Counted from the stretch's first letter, positions 16,995-26,424 are shown. The stretch: DNA of 64,000 nucleotides from Comamonadaceae bacterium (GCA_027488985.1 JAIYAR010000010.1:186001-250000), one strand, 5' to 3'. Translations and numbers: made by a program. The notes: generated by a model not told the origin, from the sequence alone.

Positions 16995-17801
16995 ATGAAT
17001 CTCAGCGCGTTGCTAGAGCAGCAGTTCCACCTGCCCAGCATTCCCAAAGTGGTCGCCTTGCTGCTGAGCGAACTGGAACGCCCGGAGCCTGACCTTCACA
17101 AAATCAACCGGCTGATCAGCACCGACCCGGCGCTGACCACCCGTTTGCTGCAGCTCGCGAACTCCAGCTTCTTCCAGCAGTCCGGCAAGATCAGCACCGT
17201 CTCGGAAGCCTTGGCCCTGCTGGATCTGAGCCATGTACAGACCATGGCGCAGGCGGCAGCTGCGGCGGCCTCGCCGAAGGCGGTGCCCGGCATTCATTTG
17301 CCGCAGTTCTGGGACTACAGCCTGAATGTGGCCAAGCTCTCGCGCTCGCTGGCCACCTTGGTGCGTCTCAACCCGCAAGCCGCCTTCACGACCGGGCTGA
17401 TTCACGCGGTGGGCGAACTCGCCATGCACCTAGCCATGCCCGAGGTGTGTGCCATGCTGGACAACGAAGTACCGGCCCTCGGCATGAACCGTGGTTTTGT
17501 GGAACGCAGTGTGCTGGGCTATTCCTACGCCAATGTAGGCGCTGGCTATGCCCGTATGTGGCAGTTCCCCAAGCCCATGGTGGACGCCATCGAGCACCAA
17601 TACGCACCGTTTGAAAACAACGTTTACGAGCCCTTGGCTGGTGTGATCCACTTGGCAGCTTGGCGCGCACGCGGCAAGGAAGCCCACTTGAACGACAAAG
17701 GCCTGGCTGTGACCTACCCCGACGCGGTAGGTGTGGCGCTGGGCCTGAACATCGACATGGTGCTGCAGCAGGACCCTTTTGACTGGGCAGCCCATACCTG
17801 A
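16995..17801 (+). CDS. HDOD domain protein
   Basis: 268 residues, essentially a single HDOD domain: LPSIPKVVALLLSEL near the N-terminus, INRLISTDPALTTRLLQLANSS, ALALLDLSHVQTMA, and FTTGLIHAVGELAM where HD-GYP enzymes carry HD. The metal-binding His-Asp pair is absent, as in HDOD proteins, so no phosphodiesterase activity is expected. Such proteins act as output or scaffold modules in motility and stress signalling. It is followed seven bases later by the patatin gene. Confidence 0.88.
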   Translation: MNLSALLEQQFHLPSIPKVVALLLSELERPEPDLHKINRLISTDPALTTRLLQLANSSFFQQSGKISTVSEALALLDLSHVQTMAQAAAAAASPKAVPGIHLPQFWDYSLNVAKLSRSLATLVRLNPQAAFTTGLIHAVGELAMHLAMPEVCAMLDNEVPALGMNRGFVERSVLGYSYANVGAGYARMWQFPKPMVDAIEHQYAPFENNVYEPLAGVIHLAAWRARGKEAHLNDKGLAVTYPDAVGVALGLNIDMVLQQDPFDWAAHT

Positions 17802-17808
17802 CTGAATC

Positions 17809-18972
17809 ATGAAAGCACTTCGAATTTATGCGGGCCCGGTGGCCCGCGCGTCTTTGGCGGCCCAAGGGCTGCAACCCCAGCATGTCGCCACCATACCCGG
17901 CGCCGCCGGTGGCCCCAAGGGGCTGATACTGGGCGCGATGGACCGGTTTCTGTTCGGGGAGTGGCTGCCCCGCTCGGACCAAGCCGTGGACTTGGTCGGT
18001 GCGTCGATCGGTGCCTGGCGCATGGCAACCGCCTGTCTGGACAACCCGGTGGCTGCGTTTGAACGGCTGGAGCACGACTACATCCACCAGCATTACGAGC
18101 TGGCACCAGGCCAGAAGCGGGTGACTGCGGACCAGGTGAGCGAGACCTTCGGGCGTAACCTGCAGGCGTTTTATGGCGGGCGTATTCCCGAGGTGCTGAA
18201 CCACCCACGCTACCGGCTGCACATCGTGACTTCGCGCGGACGCCACTTGCTGCACACCGAGCACGGGTTGCGCACGCCACTGGGCTACTTGGGCGCCTTC
18301 CTGACCAACACGGTGCGCCGCAAAGCCATGGGCGCCTGGCTGGAGCGGGTGGTGTTTTCAAGCACGGTGGCAGGTCAGCGTGGGGCGGCGGCCTTGCCGT
18401 TTGCTACCGGTGACTACCGCACCCGCCAGGTGGCCTTAAGTGAAGGCAACTTCAACCCGGCGCTGCAAGCCAGTTGCTCGATTCCTTTTGTGTTGCGGGC
18501 CATCCAGGACATCCCGGGGGCTCCCAAAGGCGCCTATTGGGATGGCGGCATCACCGACTACCACTTGCACCTGAACTACCCGGGTGCCGGCCATCAGCGA
18601 AACGCTATCAATTCAGGAGCGGCTCGCGCTGATTCAACGGGCGCTAGCGGCCAAATGGATGCCCCAAGGCTGGTGCTGTATCCGCATTTCCAAAAGAGCG
18701 TGGTGCCTGGATGGCTGGACAAAAGCCTGAAGTGGAGGCACCGCAGCAGTCCGTTCCTGGACACCATGGTGCTGCTGGCCCCCAACCCGGATTGGGTGAA
18801 AACTTTACCGAACAGCAAACTACCGGACCGCACAGACTTTACGCACTACGGCAATGATCTGGATGCGCGGGTCAAGGCGTGGACTGGCGCCACCCGTGCC
18901 AGCCAGCAGATGGTGGACGAGTTCATCGCCTGGCTGGACAAGCCCGACATGAACCTGGTGCACCCCCTATGA
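17809..18972 (+). CDS. Patatin-like phospholipase
   Basis: 387 residues. Patatin-type acyl hydrolases use a Ser-Asp dyad: the nucleophile elbow GASIG lies near residue 67 and the Asp in DGGITDYH near residue 246. Between the Asp motif and LVLYPHFQ, where I would expect a short link, there is a stretch of about 30 residues containing repeat copy E (NAINSGAARADSTGASG). No signal peptide is seen, so it is probably cytoplasmic and acts on lipid acyl esters. The stop overlaps the start of the next esterase-like gene (ATGA). Confidence 0.87.
   Translation: MKALRIYAGPVARASLAAQGLQPQHVATIPGAAGGPKGLILGAMDRFLFGEWLPRSDQAVDLVGASIGAWRMATACLDNPVAAFERLEHDYIHQHYELAPGQKRVTADQVSETFGRNLQAFYGGRIPEVLNHPRYRLHIVTSRGRHLLHTEHGLRTPLGYLGAFLTNTVRRKAMGAWLERVVFSSTVAGQRGAAALPFATGDYRTRQVALSEGNFNPALQASCSIPFVLRAIQDIPGAPKGAYWDGGITDYHLHLNYPGAGHQRNAINSGAARADSTGASGQMDAPRLVLYPHFQKSVVPGWLDKSLKWRHRSSPFLDTMVLLAPNPDWVKTLPNSKLPDRTDFTHYGNDLDARVKAWTGATRASQQMVDEFIAWLDKPDMNLVHPL
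18604..18652 (+). repeat. Dispersed repeat, copy E (inside the patatin gene)
   Basis: GCTATCAATTCAGGAGCGGC, TCGCGC, variable bases, ACGGGCGCTAGCGGCC. It is close to the family consensus and in codon register with the host gene, giving AINSGAARADSTGASG in a surface-loop position. Confidence 0.85.
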
Positions 18973-19955
18973 CAAACCTGCGCTTTCCGCCTGTTGCTCT
19001 TGCTACTTTGCTGGGCGTTTGCCTGCTGACCCAGGCCATGCCTGTACATGCCGGCCCCTTGTTGGACCGCATCAAGCAGCATATCTCGGAGCGGCGGGAG
19101 GGCGGAGGCAAAGGTGCTGTCGAAGATTCCATGGAGGATCCGGACGGATCCGTAGTCAGCGACAACCGCCTCAAAGTGCTGCGCGATGTGGCGTATGGCA
19201 GCGATCCCAAACAGAAAATGGACATCTACCTCCCGGAGGCCACCTCGGGCACCGCTGCCCCGGTGATCTTCATGGTGCACGGCGGCGGCTGGCGTACCGG
19301 CGACAAGCGCCACCGCAATGTGGTGGACAACAAGGCCAACCGCTGGCTGGCCAAAGGATTTGTTTTCATTTCAGTGAACAACCGCCTTTTGCCTGAGGCC
19401 GATCCGCTGGACCAAGTGCGCGACGTGGCACGGGCGTTGGCCAGCGCACAGTCCAAGGCGCAAGGGTGGGGTGCCGACCCCAAGCAGTTTGTGCTGATGG
19501 GGCATTCCGCCGGTGCGCATCTGATTGCCTTGCTTTCTTCGTCTTCCACCTACGGGCCCCAAGCGGGCGCACAGCCATGGCTGGGCTCGGTGTTGCTGGA
19601 CAGCGCGGCGCTGGACGTGGCCCCCATCATGAAAGAGCGCCACTTCAAGCTCTACGACGCGGCCTTTGGCACCGATCCGGATTTCTGGAAAGCAGCATCC
19701 CCCTACCAGCAGTTGCAGGCCTCGGCCAAGCCCATGTTGGCGGTATGTTCCACCCGGCGCGAAGATTCCTGCGCTCAAGCCAAGGCATTCAGTGCCCATG
19801 CCACCACCTTGGGCGTACGGGTGCAGGTGTCAGGGCATGACATGAGCCACGGGGAAATCAACAAAGAACTGGGCACTGTGGGGGCCTATACGCAGGCCGT
19901 CGAGCAATTCATGGGCGGGCTCAGCCCGGTCGTCGCCGCGGCACTGTCCCGCTGA
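18969..19955 (+). CDS. Exported alpha/beta-hydrolase (esterase/lipase type)
   Basis: 328 residues beginning at ATG 18969, which overlaps the patatin stop. A signal peptide (ALATLLGVCLLTQAMPVHA) points to the periplasm. The oxyanion motif HGGGWRTGDK, the nucleophile elbow GHSAGAH and the histidine in HDMSHGE form a complete carboxylesterase set. It resembles the arylformamidase/acetyl-esterase group; the substrate is unknown. Coupling with the patatin suggests a two-gene lipid- or ester-handling unit. Confidence 0.87.
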   Translation: MTNLRFPPVALATLLGVCLLTQAMPVHAGPLLDRIKQHISERREGGGKGAVEDSMEDPDGSVVSDNRLKVLRDVAYGSDPKQKMDIYLPEATSGTAAPVIFMVHGGGWRTGDKRHRNVVDNKANRWLAKGFVFISVNNRLLPEADPLDQVRDVARALASAQSKAQGWGADPKQFVLMGHSAGAHLIALLSSSSTYGPQAGAQPWLGSVLLDSAALDVAPIMKERHFKLYDAAFGTDPDFWKAASPYQQLQASAKPMLAVCSTRREDSCAQAKAFSAHATTLGVRVQVSGHDMSHGEINKELGTVGAYTQAVEQFMGGLSPVVAAALSR

Positions 19956-19984
19956 TTTGGGGGGCCCGAGGACCCCACGAGCAC

Positions 19985-21121
19985 TTACATCGCGCTGCTG
20001 AGCATCTGCCGGTAATCGTCTGCCGTCGCAATACGCGGGTTGGTTTTATGGCAGTGGTCCGCCAAAGCACCGCTGATGATGCGGTCGAACAGGTCCTCTG
20101 TGATGCCCATGGCCGCCAGACCGGTGGGCAAGCCTAGCCTGGCGTTCATGTCCTTTACCGCCTCGCCTAGGTCAGAGCCGGACGCCACACCCATGGCGTG
20201 GGCCATGCGTTGCAAGCGCTTGTCTTTTTGCACGGATTCAGCGGCTGCATTGAAGGCGATGACTGCCGGCAAAAACATGGCATTCAGGGTGCCATGGTGC
20301 AGGCGAGGGTCCACACCGCCCAGACTGTGGCTCAAGGAGTGGACGCAACCCAGCCCTTTCTGAAAGGCCATGGCGCCTTGCATGCTGGCACTCATGAGCT
20401 GAGTACGTGCCTCCACGTCACTACCGTTGGTGGTGGCGCGCTCGATGTGTGCCCATGCCCGCTCCAGGCCATCCAGCGCAATGCCGTCCGCCGGCGGGTT
20501 GAAGGCAGCCGCCATGAAGGTTTCCATGCAATGCGCGACGGCGTCCATGCCGGTGGCCGCCGTCAGACGCGGTGGCAGGCCCAAAGTGAGTTCCGGGTCG
20601 CAAATCGCGGTTTTGGGCACCAGGTGCCAGCTATGAAAACCGAGTTTGCGGTGGTCATCCACGATGATGATGGCGCCCCGTGCCACTTCGCTGCCGGTGC
20701 CGCTGGTGGTGGGCACCGCGATCAAGGGCGCAACCCGCTCGGTGATGCGCGCGGAGCCGCCCTCGATGGTGGCGTAGTGGGTGAGGGGGCCTTCATGCGT
20801 AGCGGCAATGGCGACACCCTTGGCGCAATCGATCGCGGAGCCGCCGCCCACCGCAATCAGCCCATCGCAGCTCTGAGCGCGGTAGAGGGCTGCCGCCGCT
20901 CGAACCGCGGCCTCTGTGGGGTTGGAGGGGGTCTGGTCGAAAACCGCCACATGCATGTCGCCCAAGGCATCCAATGCTTTTTGCAGAACACCGGCCGCTT
21001 TGACACCTGCGTCGGTCACGATCAGGGGGCGGGTGATGCCGGTGCGCTCGCATTCGCTGCGCAGCAGACGGATGGCGCCATACTCGAACTGAATCTGAGT
21101 CACGTAATAGATCAAAGCCAT
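19985..21121 (-). CDS. Iron-containing alcohol dehydrogenase
   Basis: 378-residue group III (iron-type) dehydrogenase. GGGSAIDCAKG lies in the NAD-binding half. The metal ligands are in GMDAVAHCMETF (Asp and His) and in GCVHSLSHSLGG with PRLHHGTLNA (two His). It oxidises alcohols or reduces aldehydes or maleylacetate-type substrates in the cytoplasm. The start is ATG 21121. It is divergent from the HSL-type hydrolase gene with about 55 bases between, so the two may share a control region. Confidence 0.92.
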   Translation of the reverse strand: MALIYYVTQIQFEYGAIRLLRSECERTGITRPLIVTDAGVKAAGVLQKALDALGDMHVAVFDQTPSNPTEAAVRAAAALYRAQSCDGLIAVGGGSAIDCAKGVAIAATHEGPLTHYATIEGGSARITERVAPLIAVPTTSGTGSEVARGAIIIVDDHRKLGFHSWHLVPKTAICDPELTLGLPPRLTAATGMDAVAHCMETFMAAAFNPPADGIALDGLERAWAHIERATTNGSDVEARTQLMSASMQGAMAFQKGLGCVHSLSHSLGGVDPRLHHGTLNAMFLPAVIAFNAAAESVQKDKRLQRMAHAMGVASGSDLGEAVKDMNARLGLPTGLAAMGITEDLFDRIISGALADHCHKTNPRIATADDYRQMLSSAM

Positions 21122-21176
21122 GGTGCCGCCGTGTAGGATTGAACGAATCCCCACTGTAGCGATTCTTCTGCCTGCC

Positions 21177-22169
21177 ATGAGTCACCATTTTGACCACCAC
21201 GCCAACCCGCGCACGCTGCTCACGCCGGCCACCCTGAAGGTGGTAGACAGCATCGCCCGCGCCGGCCATGTGCCCATGCACGCGATGAATGCAGCACAGG
21301 CCAAAGCGGCCTACGCGGCGGCATCCAATGTGCTGGAGCTGCCAGTGCAAAAGCTGACCCGTGTGGAGGACTTCACGATCCCTGCACGGGATGGCTACGC
21401 ATTGCCGGCACGCCACTATGCGCCCACCCACGACACCTTGCCGGTGCTGCTTTACTTGCACGGCGGCGGCTTCACCGTTGGCAACATAGCCACCCACGAC
21501 GGCTTGTGCCGCCGATTGGCCCACTTGGCGGGCTGCGCGGTGGTGTCGCTGGACTACCGGTTGGCGCCGGAGTTCAAATTTCCCAGCGCCCATGAAGACA
21601 GCTGGGATGCATTGCAGTGGATCGCGCACCATGGAGCCACCAAAGGATTGGACGGAACGCAGCTGGCCATCGGGGGTGATAGTGCAGGGGGCACTTTGTC
21701 GGCGGCTTGCGCCATCGAAGCGCGAGACCACGCGTTGCCCTTGGCATTGCAGCTTTTGTTTTATCCGGGCTGCGTCGGCCACCAGAACACGGCCTCCCAC
21801 AAGCGATTTGCCAAGGGCTTTGTGCTGGATGAAGCGAACATCACCTACTTTTTTGAACAGTACATCCGCACCCCCGCAGACCGTGATGATTGGCGCTTTG
21901 CACCCCTGGACGGAAAGCGCGCGGACGGATTTGAAGCCGACTTGTGCGGCGTAGCACCGGCTTGGATAGGCCTCGCGGAATGCGACCCGCTGGTGGACGA
22001 GGGGGTGCAATACGCAGATCGTTTGCGTATGGCCGGTGTTGCGGTCGACCTGGAAATTTACCGGGGCGTAGTTCATGAATTCATCAAAATGGGTCGGGCC
22101 ATCAGCGAGGCCGCAACGGCCCATGCGGACGCGGCCCGCGCGTTGCGCGCCGCTTTTCACCTGAATTAA
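21177..22169 (+). CDS. HSL-family alpha/beta-hydrolase
   Basis: 330 residues of the hormone-sensitive-lipase family (family IV). HGGGFTVGN gives the oxyanion hole, GGDSAGG the nucleophile Ser, ECDPLVDEG the Asp and VVHEFIKMG the His. No signal peptide, so it is cytoplasmic. It acts on short acyl esters. The ATG at 21177 gives a full-length N-terminal cap. It is followed 12 bases later by the thioesterase-GNAT gene, probably in one transcript. Confidence 0.9.
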   Translation: MSHHFDHHANPRTLLTPATLKVVDSIARAGHVPMHAMNAAQAKAAYAAASNVLELPVQKLTRVEDFTIPARDGYALPARHYAPTHDTLPVLLYLHGGGFTVGNIATHDGLCRRLAHLAGCAVVSLDYRLAPEFKFPSAHEDSWDALQWIAHHGATKGLDGTQLAIGGDSAGGTLSAACAIEARDHALPLALQLLFYPGCVGHQNTASHKRFAKGFVLDEANITYFFEQYIRTPADRDDWRFAPLDGKRADGFEADLCGVAPAWIGLAECDPLVDEGVQYADRLRMAGVAVDLEIYRGVVHEFIKMGRAISEAATAHADAARALRAAFHLN

Positions 22170-22181
22170 GGAGGCTCAGCC

Positions 22182-23063
22182 ATGACCCTTACGCGCAATG
22201 ACTTCCGCTTCTTTCACACCCTGCGGGTGCGTTGGTCTGAAGTGGACATGCAGAGAATAGTATTCAACGCCCACTACCTGACCTATCTGGACACCGCCAT
22301 GGCCGACTATTGGCGGGCATTGGCCGTGCCGTACGAGGCTGCCATGGTGATGTTGGAGGGAGATCTCTACGTCAAGAAAGCCACGGTGGAGTACCACGCC
22401 TCCGCGCGTTATGACGAGGTCTTGCAGGTGGGCCTGCGCTGTTTGCGCATTGGCACGAGCTCCATCACCTTTCAAGGCGCAGTTTTTCATGGCGATGTGT
22501 TGCTGATCACCGCTGAATTGATTTACGTTTTTGCCGATCCGGCCAGTCAAAAGTCACGACCGGTACCCGAAGCCCTGCGAGCGCTGTTAACGGGTTATGA
22601 GGCAGGTGTTCCGTTGATCCAAACGCACACCGGTTCGTGGGAGTCACTGGGGGGCCGCATCACACCATTGCGCCATCGGGTTTTCAACCTAGAGCAGGGC
22701 ATCGATGCCAATCTGATGTGTGACGAGGAAGACCATGGTGCCGTTCATGCTGTGGCTCTGAACGGTTTGGGTCAGGTGGTGTCTAGCGGGCGCCTTTTGG
22801 TCCCCACGACGGGTACCGGCAAGATAGGCCGCATGGCAACGGAAAAGGCACTGAGGGGTCAAGGCTTCGCAAGGTACGTACTTCATGCCCTGATGCGGGC
22901 ATCAAAAGACCGCGGTGACGCCGGCATTCTCCTCCATGCCCAAGTCAGCGCTGTCGGTTTTTACCTTAAGGAGGGGTTTGCCCCTATCGGGCCGGAGTTT
23001 GAAGAAGCGGGAATCAAGCACCAGAGCATGGAAATCCGCTGGACGGAACAGGTCGTGCCTTAA
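22182..23063 (+). CDS. YbgC/FadM-type thioesterase fused to GNAT acetyltransferase
   Basis: 293 residues with two domains. Residues 1-135 are a hotdog thioesterase of the YbgC/FadM type: RWSEVDMQRIVFNAHYLTYL carries the active-site Asp. Residues 150-293 are a GNAT fold: IDANLMCDEEDHGAVHAVAL, the acetyl-CoA loop ATEKALRGQGFARYVL and the C-terminal VGFYLKEGFAPIG. Each is usually a separate protein of about 140 residues. The frame is continuous and both domains look complete, so this is a fusion rather than a frameshift. AAGGAGG precedes the ATG. Confidence 0.88.
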   Translation: MTLTRNDFRFFHTLRVRWSEVDMQRIVFNAHYLTYLDTAMADYWRALAVPYEAAMVMLEGDLYVKKATVEYHASARYDEVLQVGLRCLRIGTSSITFQGAVFHGDVLLITAELIYVFADPASQKSRPVPEALRALLTGYEAGVPLIQTHTGSWESLGGRITPLRHRVFNLEQGIDANLMCDEEDHGAVHAVALNGLGQVVSSGRLLVPTTGTGKIGRMATEKALRGQGFARYVLHALMRASKDRGDAGILLHAQVSAVGFYLKEGFAPIGPEFEEAGIKHQSMEIRWTEQVVP

Positions 23064-23695
23064 AAGCCCAGAGAAGCGAGCAGGTCGTCTACATCGTCCT
23101 GCTTGAGGGCTGTGTCCGCGGTTTGCGGACCTTCGAGCACATGGGTGTCGACAGAGGCTGCATCCACACTCTCGCCACTTTTTGGAACGGCAACCGTTTC
23201 CGGTGAGCTGTCGATGAGCAGTTGGACCAACTGCATTTCGGTACGGGTGATGATGTCGATCACTTTTTTGATCACCTGACCGGACAAGTCCTGAAAGTCC
23301 TGGGCCATCATGATGTCGCTCAAGACCTCTGCCTGCTTGCCGGAGAATTCCGCAGTGGACTGCGCGAACTTGGCGCAGGTGACCAGCATCCCACGGGCTT
23401 TGTCGGTGTTCAATTCGGGTGACTGTGCGAAACGGGATAACGCTTCGCCAAGCTCCTGGCCCCGCCCGGAAAGGTCATCGCAGGCCGGCTTGGCGACTTC
23501 CACCAAAGTAAGTACTTTGTTGGCTGCGTCTTCTGTCATTTTGCCCACGTAAGCCAAGCGATCCCTGGCATTGGGTATCTCGGCCACGATGTTGTGGAGC
23601 TGGTTGGTGCCCAGCACCGACAGCGCCTCGTGCATTTCACGGGTAATGGCGCCCAGGCGGGCGAATGCTTCTTCTTTGCTGAGCGACGTGGACAT
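23060..23695 (-). CDS. cheZ: CheZ, CheY-P phosphatase
   Basis: 211 residues. CheZ speeds dephosphorylation of CheY-P and so sets flagellar switching. The active-site segment MMAQDFQDLSGQVIKKV with the catalytic Gln lies near residue 130 in a long helix, and the C-terminal CheY-tethering peptide QDDVDDLLASLGF is intact. Usual CheZ length is about 210. No cheY or flagellar gene lies in the window, so this copy is detached from a chemotaxis cluster. The gene ends four bases inside the convergent thioesterase-GNAT gene. Confidence 0.93.
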   Translation of the reverse strand: MSTSLSKEEAFARLGAITREMHEALSVLGTNQLHNIVAEIPNARDRLAYVGKMTEDAANKVLTLVEVAKPACDDLSGRGQELGEALSRFAQSPELNTDKARGMLVTCAKFAQSTAEFSGKQAEVLSDIMMAQDFQDLSGQVIKKVIDIITRTEMQLVQLLIDSSPETVAVPKSGESVDAASVDTHVLEGPQTADTALKQDDVDDLLASLGF

Positions 23696-23736
23696 AAGCG
23701 AACGGATTCCCTTCGGCGCGTTGTCTATCTTTCCCT

Positions 23737-23765
23737 ATTATGGGGGGCGAACCCGCCGGAGTCAC
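23737..23765 (-). promoter_or_regulatory. Candidate sigma-70 promoter for cheZ
   Basis: Minus strand: GTGACT, 17 bases, CATAAT (4 of 6 and 5 of 6 matches to consensus), placed about 42 bases before the cheZ start. This would give cheZ its own promoter in the gap after ygfZ. Confidence 0.4.
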
Positions 23766-23799
23766 TCGTCTAGAGGGAAATTCGGCAGGTGAAAGCCGC

Positions 23800-24729
23800 T
23801 CAAATGTCTTCCAGCAGCGGATAAGGTAACGGTAGCAGCTGTAGCGCAGCTCCGCCAATGCTTAAAGGCGTATCTTTGGCAGAAAGCTGCAAAGACACAA
23901 TGGCAGTCCAGCCGCCCTCAGGGCTTGGTGCCGCTTGCACCACCTGACCTGCGGGCTGGTCCGGGTCTCCACCTGTAAGGACTTCCTCGCCCGGTGTCAT
24001 CTGCGCATCGCTGATCGCGATGAATGCCCTGCGTTTCAAGGTACCGCGGAACTGGCTGCGGGCTACCACCTCCTGCCCCGGATAGCAGCCTTTCTTGAAG
24101 CTCACACCACCCACTGATTCATAGTTCAGCATTTGGGGCACAAAGGCCTCAAACGCGGGCATGCTGACGGTAGCTACACCACTCAGCACCTCGCCCCATT
24201 GCCAGACGGCGAGCTCCATGGGAGTGCCTTGGGGCTGCGGATGCTGTGCATCTGCAATAAGCAATTGGCGGGGAACGTCACCAGCAGGATACAGATTCAC
24301 TACGGTTTCCGAGTCGAATTCATGTTTTGCCCAGACGGAGTGTGCGCCAGCAGCTACATTTTTCGTAGCGCTTCCGGCCAGTCCCCAAAGCGCCAAATCG
24401 TCACTGGCGTCTGTGAGTTTTGCCTTCGCCCGCATGACAAACATGGATAGCCGCTTCAGTGTGCCAGGCAAGAGGTCGCGACTACAGACCAACAGAACAT
24501 CGCCATTGCCCTGCTTGAAGCCGATGAAACTTGCCTGCATGCGCCCTTTGGCGGAGCAGAAGGCCGCGAGCCGTGCCTGGTCGGTACCCAGTAGCGCAAA
24601 GTCTTGTGTCAATTGGCCGTGAATGAATTTGGCGGCGTCTTCACCCTGGATACGGATCACGCCCCAATGGGTGAGTCGGGTGACGCCATGAGGCAAGGAA
24701 GGGGAGGGCAAAGTGGTCTGGCTGGTCAT
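23800..24729 (-). CDS. ygfZ: YgfZ/GcvT-domain folate-binding protein
   Basis: 309 residues. YgfZ-type proteins use folate and support Fe-S enzymes such as the tRNA methylthiolase MiaB. The signature KGCYPGQEVVARSQFRG lies near residue 230. DAAKFIHGQLTQD marks the N-terminal folate-binding fold. The start is ATG 24729; a start 27 bases earlier would overlap the divergent mltG gene. Repeat copy F sits in the middle of the protein (ATKNVAAGAHSVWA). Confidence 0.9.
   Translation of the reverse strand: MTSQTTLPSPSLPHGVTRLTHWGVIRIQGEDAAKFIHGQLTQDFALLGTDQARLAAFCSAKGRMQASFIGFKQGNGDVLLVCSRDLLPGTLKRLSMFVMRAKAKLTDASDDLALWGLAGSATKNVAAGAHSVWAKHEFDSETVVNLYPAGDVPRQLLIADAQHPQPQGTPMELAVWQWGEVLSGVATVSMPAFEAFVPQMLNYESVGGVSFKKGCYPGQEVVARSQFRGTLKRRAFIAISDAQMTPGEEVLTGGDPDQPAGQVVQAAPSPEGGWTAIVSLQLSAKDTPLSIGGAALQLLPLPYPLLEDI
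24329..24369 (-). repeat. Dispersed repeat, copy F (inside ygfZ)
   Basis: Minus strand: GCTACGAAAAATGTAGCTGC, TGGCGCA, variable bases, TGGGC. The left half matches well and the right half is decayed. It is in codon register with ygfZ. Confidence 0.6.
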
Positions 24730-24739
24730 AGGCTGAATT

Positions 24740-25756
24740 ATGATTCCCCGTTTCATCCAGACAGAGAGTAGGGCTGTGCGCTTTTTGATTGCGGTTGTTC
24801 TGGCAGTAGCTGCCCTGTTTGCCGCAGGATTTGTATGGGTGAACGCTCCATTGGCGCAGACGGCTGTCAGCGTCGATTTGAATATTGAGCCCGGGAGCAG
24901 CGCACGGGAGATTGCCCGCCAAGTGGCTGCATCTGGGGTCGAGGTGCAGCCGGATCTGCTGTACTGGTGGTTCCGGGTATCTGGAAAAGCCCGAAATATC
25001 CGAGCCGGTAGCTACGAGTTGAGTCAGGGAACCACGCCTGCGACGCTCCTTCAAAAGCTGGTCCAAGGTGACGAAGCCTTGCGGTCAGTAACGCTGGTGG
25101 AAGGATGGACCTTCCGCCAGGCGCGACAGGCATTGGCCAAGGCAGAGGGCCTGCGTCAGGACAGCAAAACCATGTCTGACGAGTCGCTGATGGAGATACT
25201 GGACCGGAGTGGGCAACACCCCGAGGGCCGCTTTTTCCCGGATACCTATACCTACTCCAAAGGCAGCAGTGATCTGGCAATACTCCGCCGTGCCATGCGA
25301 TCAATGGACCAACATCTGGAGGGTGTCTGGAAAATACGCCAGCCCGGGCTGCCCCTGCAAACCCCTGAGCAAGTCCTAGTGTTGGCCAGCATTATCGAAA
25401 AAGAGACCGGTCGTGCGTCTGATCAAGCACTCATTTCCGCTGTGTTCCACAACCGCCTGCGTCTGGGGATGCGTTTGCAAACAGACCCCACGGTGATTTA
25501 TGGCCTGGGAGAAAGCTTCGATGGCAATTTGCGACGCGCCGATCTCCAGGCAGATACTCCCTACAACACCTACACCCGCAACGGCTTGCCACCAACGCCC
25601 ATTTCCCTGCCCGGGCGTGCAGCATTGATTGCTGCCGTTAGCCCCGAAGCATCCAAGGCGATTTACTTTGTCGCTCGAGGCGATGGGACCAGCCACTTCA
25701 GCACCACCCTGGACGAGCACAATAGGGCGGTCGACAAATACCAAAGAGGGCGATGA
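24740..25756 (+). CDS. mltG: Endolytic murein transglycosylase MltG
   Basis: 338 residues. MltG cuts nascent peptidoglycan strands and limits glycan length at the inner membrane. An N-terminal TM helix (about residues 13-34, [20 protein letters not shown]) anchors it. LysM-like and YceG domains follow, with the catalytic Glu in [10 protein letters not shown] near residue 218 and [14 protein letters not shown] near the end. It is divergent from ygfZ with 10 bases between the starts, and its stop overlaps tmk (ATGA), the common mltG-tmk-holB order. Confidence 0.94.
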   Translation: MIPRFIQTESRAVRFLIAVVLAVAALFAAGFVWVNAPLAQTAVSVDLNIEPGSSAREIARQVAASGVEVQPDLLYWWFRVSGKARNIRAGSYELSQGTTPATLLQKLVQGDEALRSVTLVEGWTFRQARQALAKAEGLRQDSKTMSDESLMEILDRSGQHPEGRFFPDTYTYSKGSSDLAILRRAMRSMDQHLEGVWKIRQPGLPLQTPEQVLVLASIIEKETGRASDQALISAVFHNRLRLGMRLQTDPTVIYGLGESFDGNLRRADLQADTPYNTYTRNGLPPTPISLPGRAALIAAVSPEASKAIYFVARGDGTSHFSTTLDEHNRAVDKYQRGR

Positions 25757-26424
25757 GTCTGTCAGTTATGCAAGGTCTTTTCATCAGCTTTGAAGGTATC
25801 GACGGGGCAGGGAAGTCCAGCCATATCGATGCCGTGCGCGAGGCGTTCGAGCGCGCCGGTCGCAACGTTACCCTGACGCGGGAGCCGGGCGGAACGCCCT
25901 TGGCTGAGCAGTTGCGCCAGATGGTTCTGAATGACCCCATGGACGCGATGACCGAGGCTTTGCTGGTGTTTGCGGCGCGGCGTGATCATTTGTGCAGCAT
26001 CATCTTGCCGGCCCTGAAAAAAGGCAATGTGGTTCTTTGCGACCGATTTTCAGATGCAAGTTTTGCCTACCAAGGTGCTGGGCGTGGCTTTGACTGGCGC
26101 ATGCTGGAGACGCTGGAGGCTTGGGTCCAGGGCAAGGACGATGCAGCAGACACCACCACTGGTCGGGCACTTTGGAAGCCACACACGACGATCTGGTTTG
26201 ACCTCCCCCCTGCGGTCGCCGCCACGCGATTGGCTGGAGCGCGGGTACCTGACAAATTTGAGTCCCAACCACAGGCTTTTTTCGAGCAGGTTGCCTCAGG
26301 TTATGCGCGCCGTGTTGCGGCGGACCCGGTGCGCTTCGCGCGCATCAATGCAGACCAAAGCCTTCAGGCAGTTCGGGGCGAGGTCATGGCTGCCCTAGTC
26401 TCCCGGGCGCACCTTCCCGCATGA
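25753..26424 (+). CDS. tmk: Thymidylate kinase
   Basis: 223 residues. It phosphorylates dTMP to dTDP for DNA synthesis. The P-loop [10 protein letters not shown] lies near residue 14, then [11 protein letters not shown], and [16 protein letters not shown] for the substrate site. The start at 25753 overlaps the mltG stop and has AGAGGG upstream; ATG 25768 is a second choice. The stop overlaps holB. Confidence 0.95.
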   Translation: MSLSVMQGLFISFEGIDGAGKSSHIDAVREAFERAGRNVTLTREPGGTPLAEQLRQMVLNDPMDAMTEALLVFAARRDHLCSIILPALKKGNVVLCDRFSDASFAYQGAGRGFDWRMLETLEAWVQGKDDAADTTTGRALWKPHTTIWFDLPPAVAATRLAGARVPDKFESQPQAFFEQVASGYARRVAADPVRFARINADQSLQAVRGEVMAALVSRAHLPA

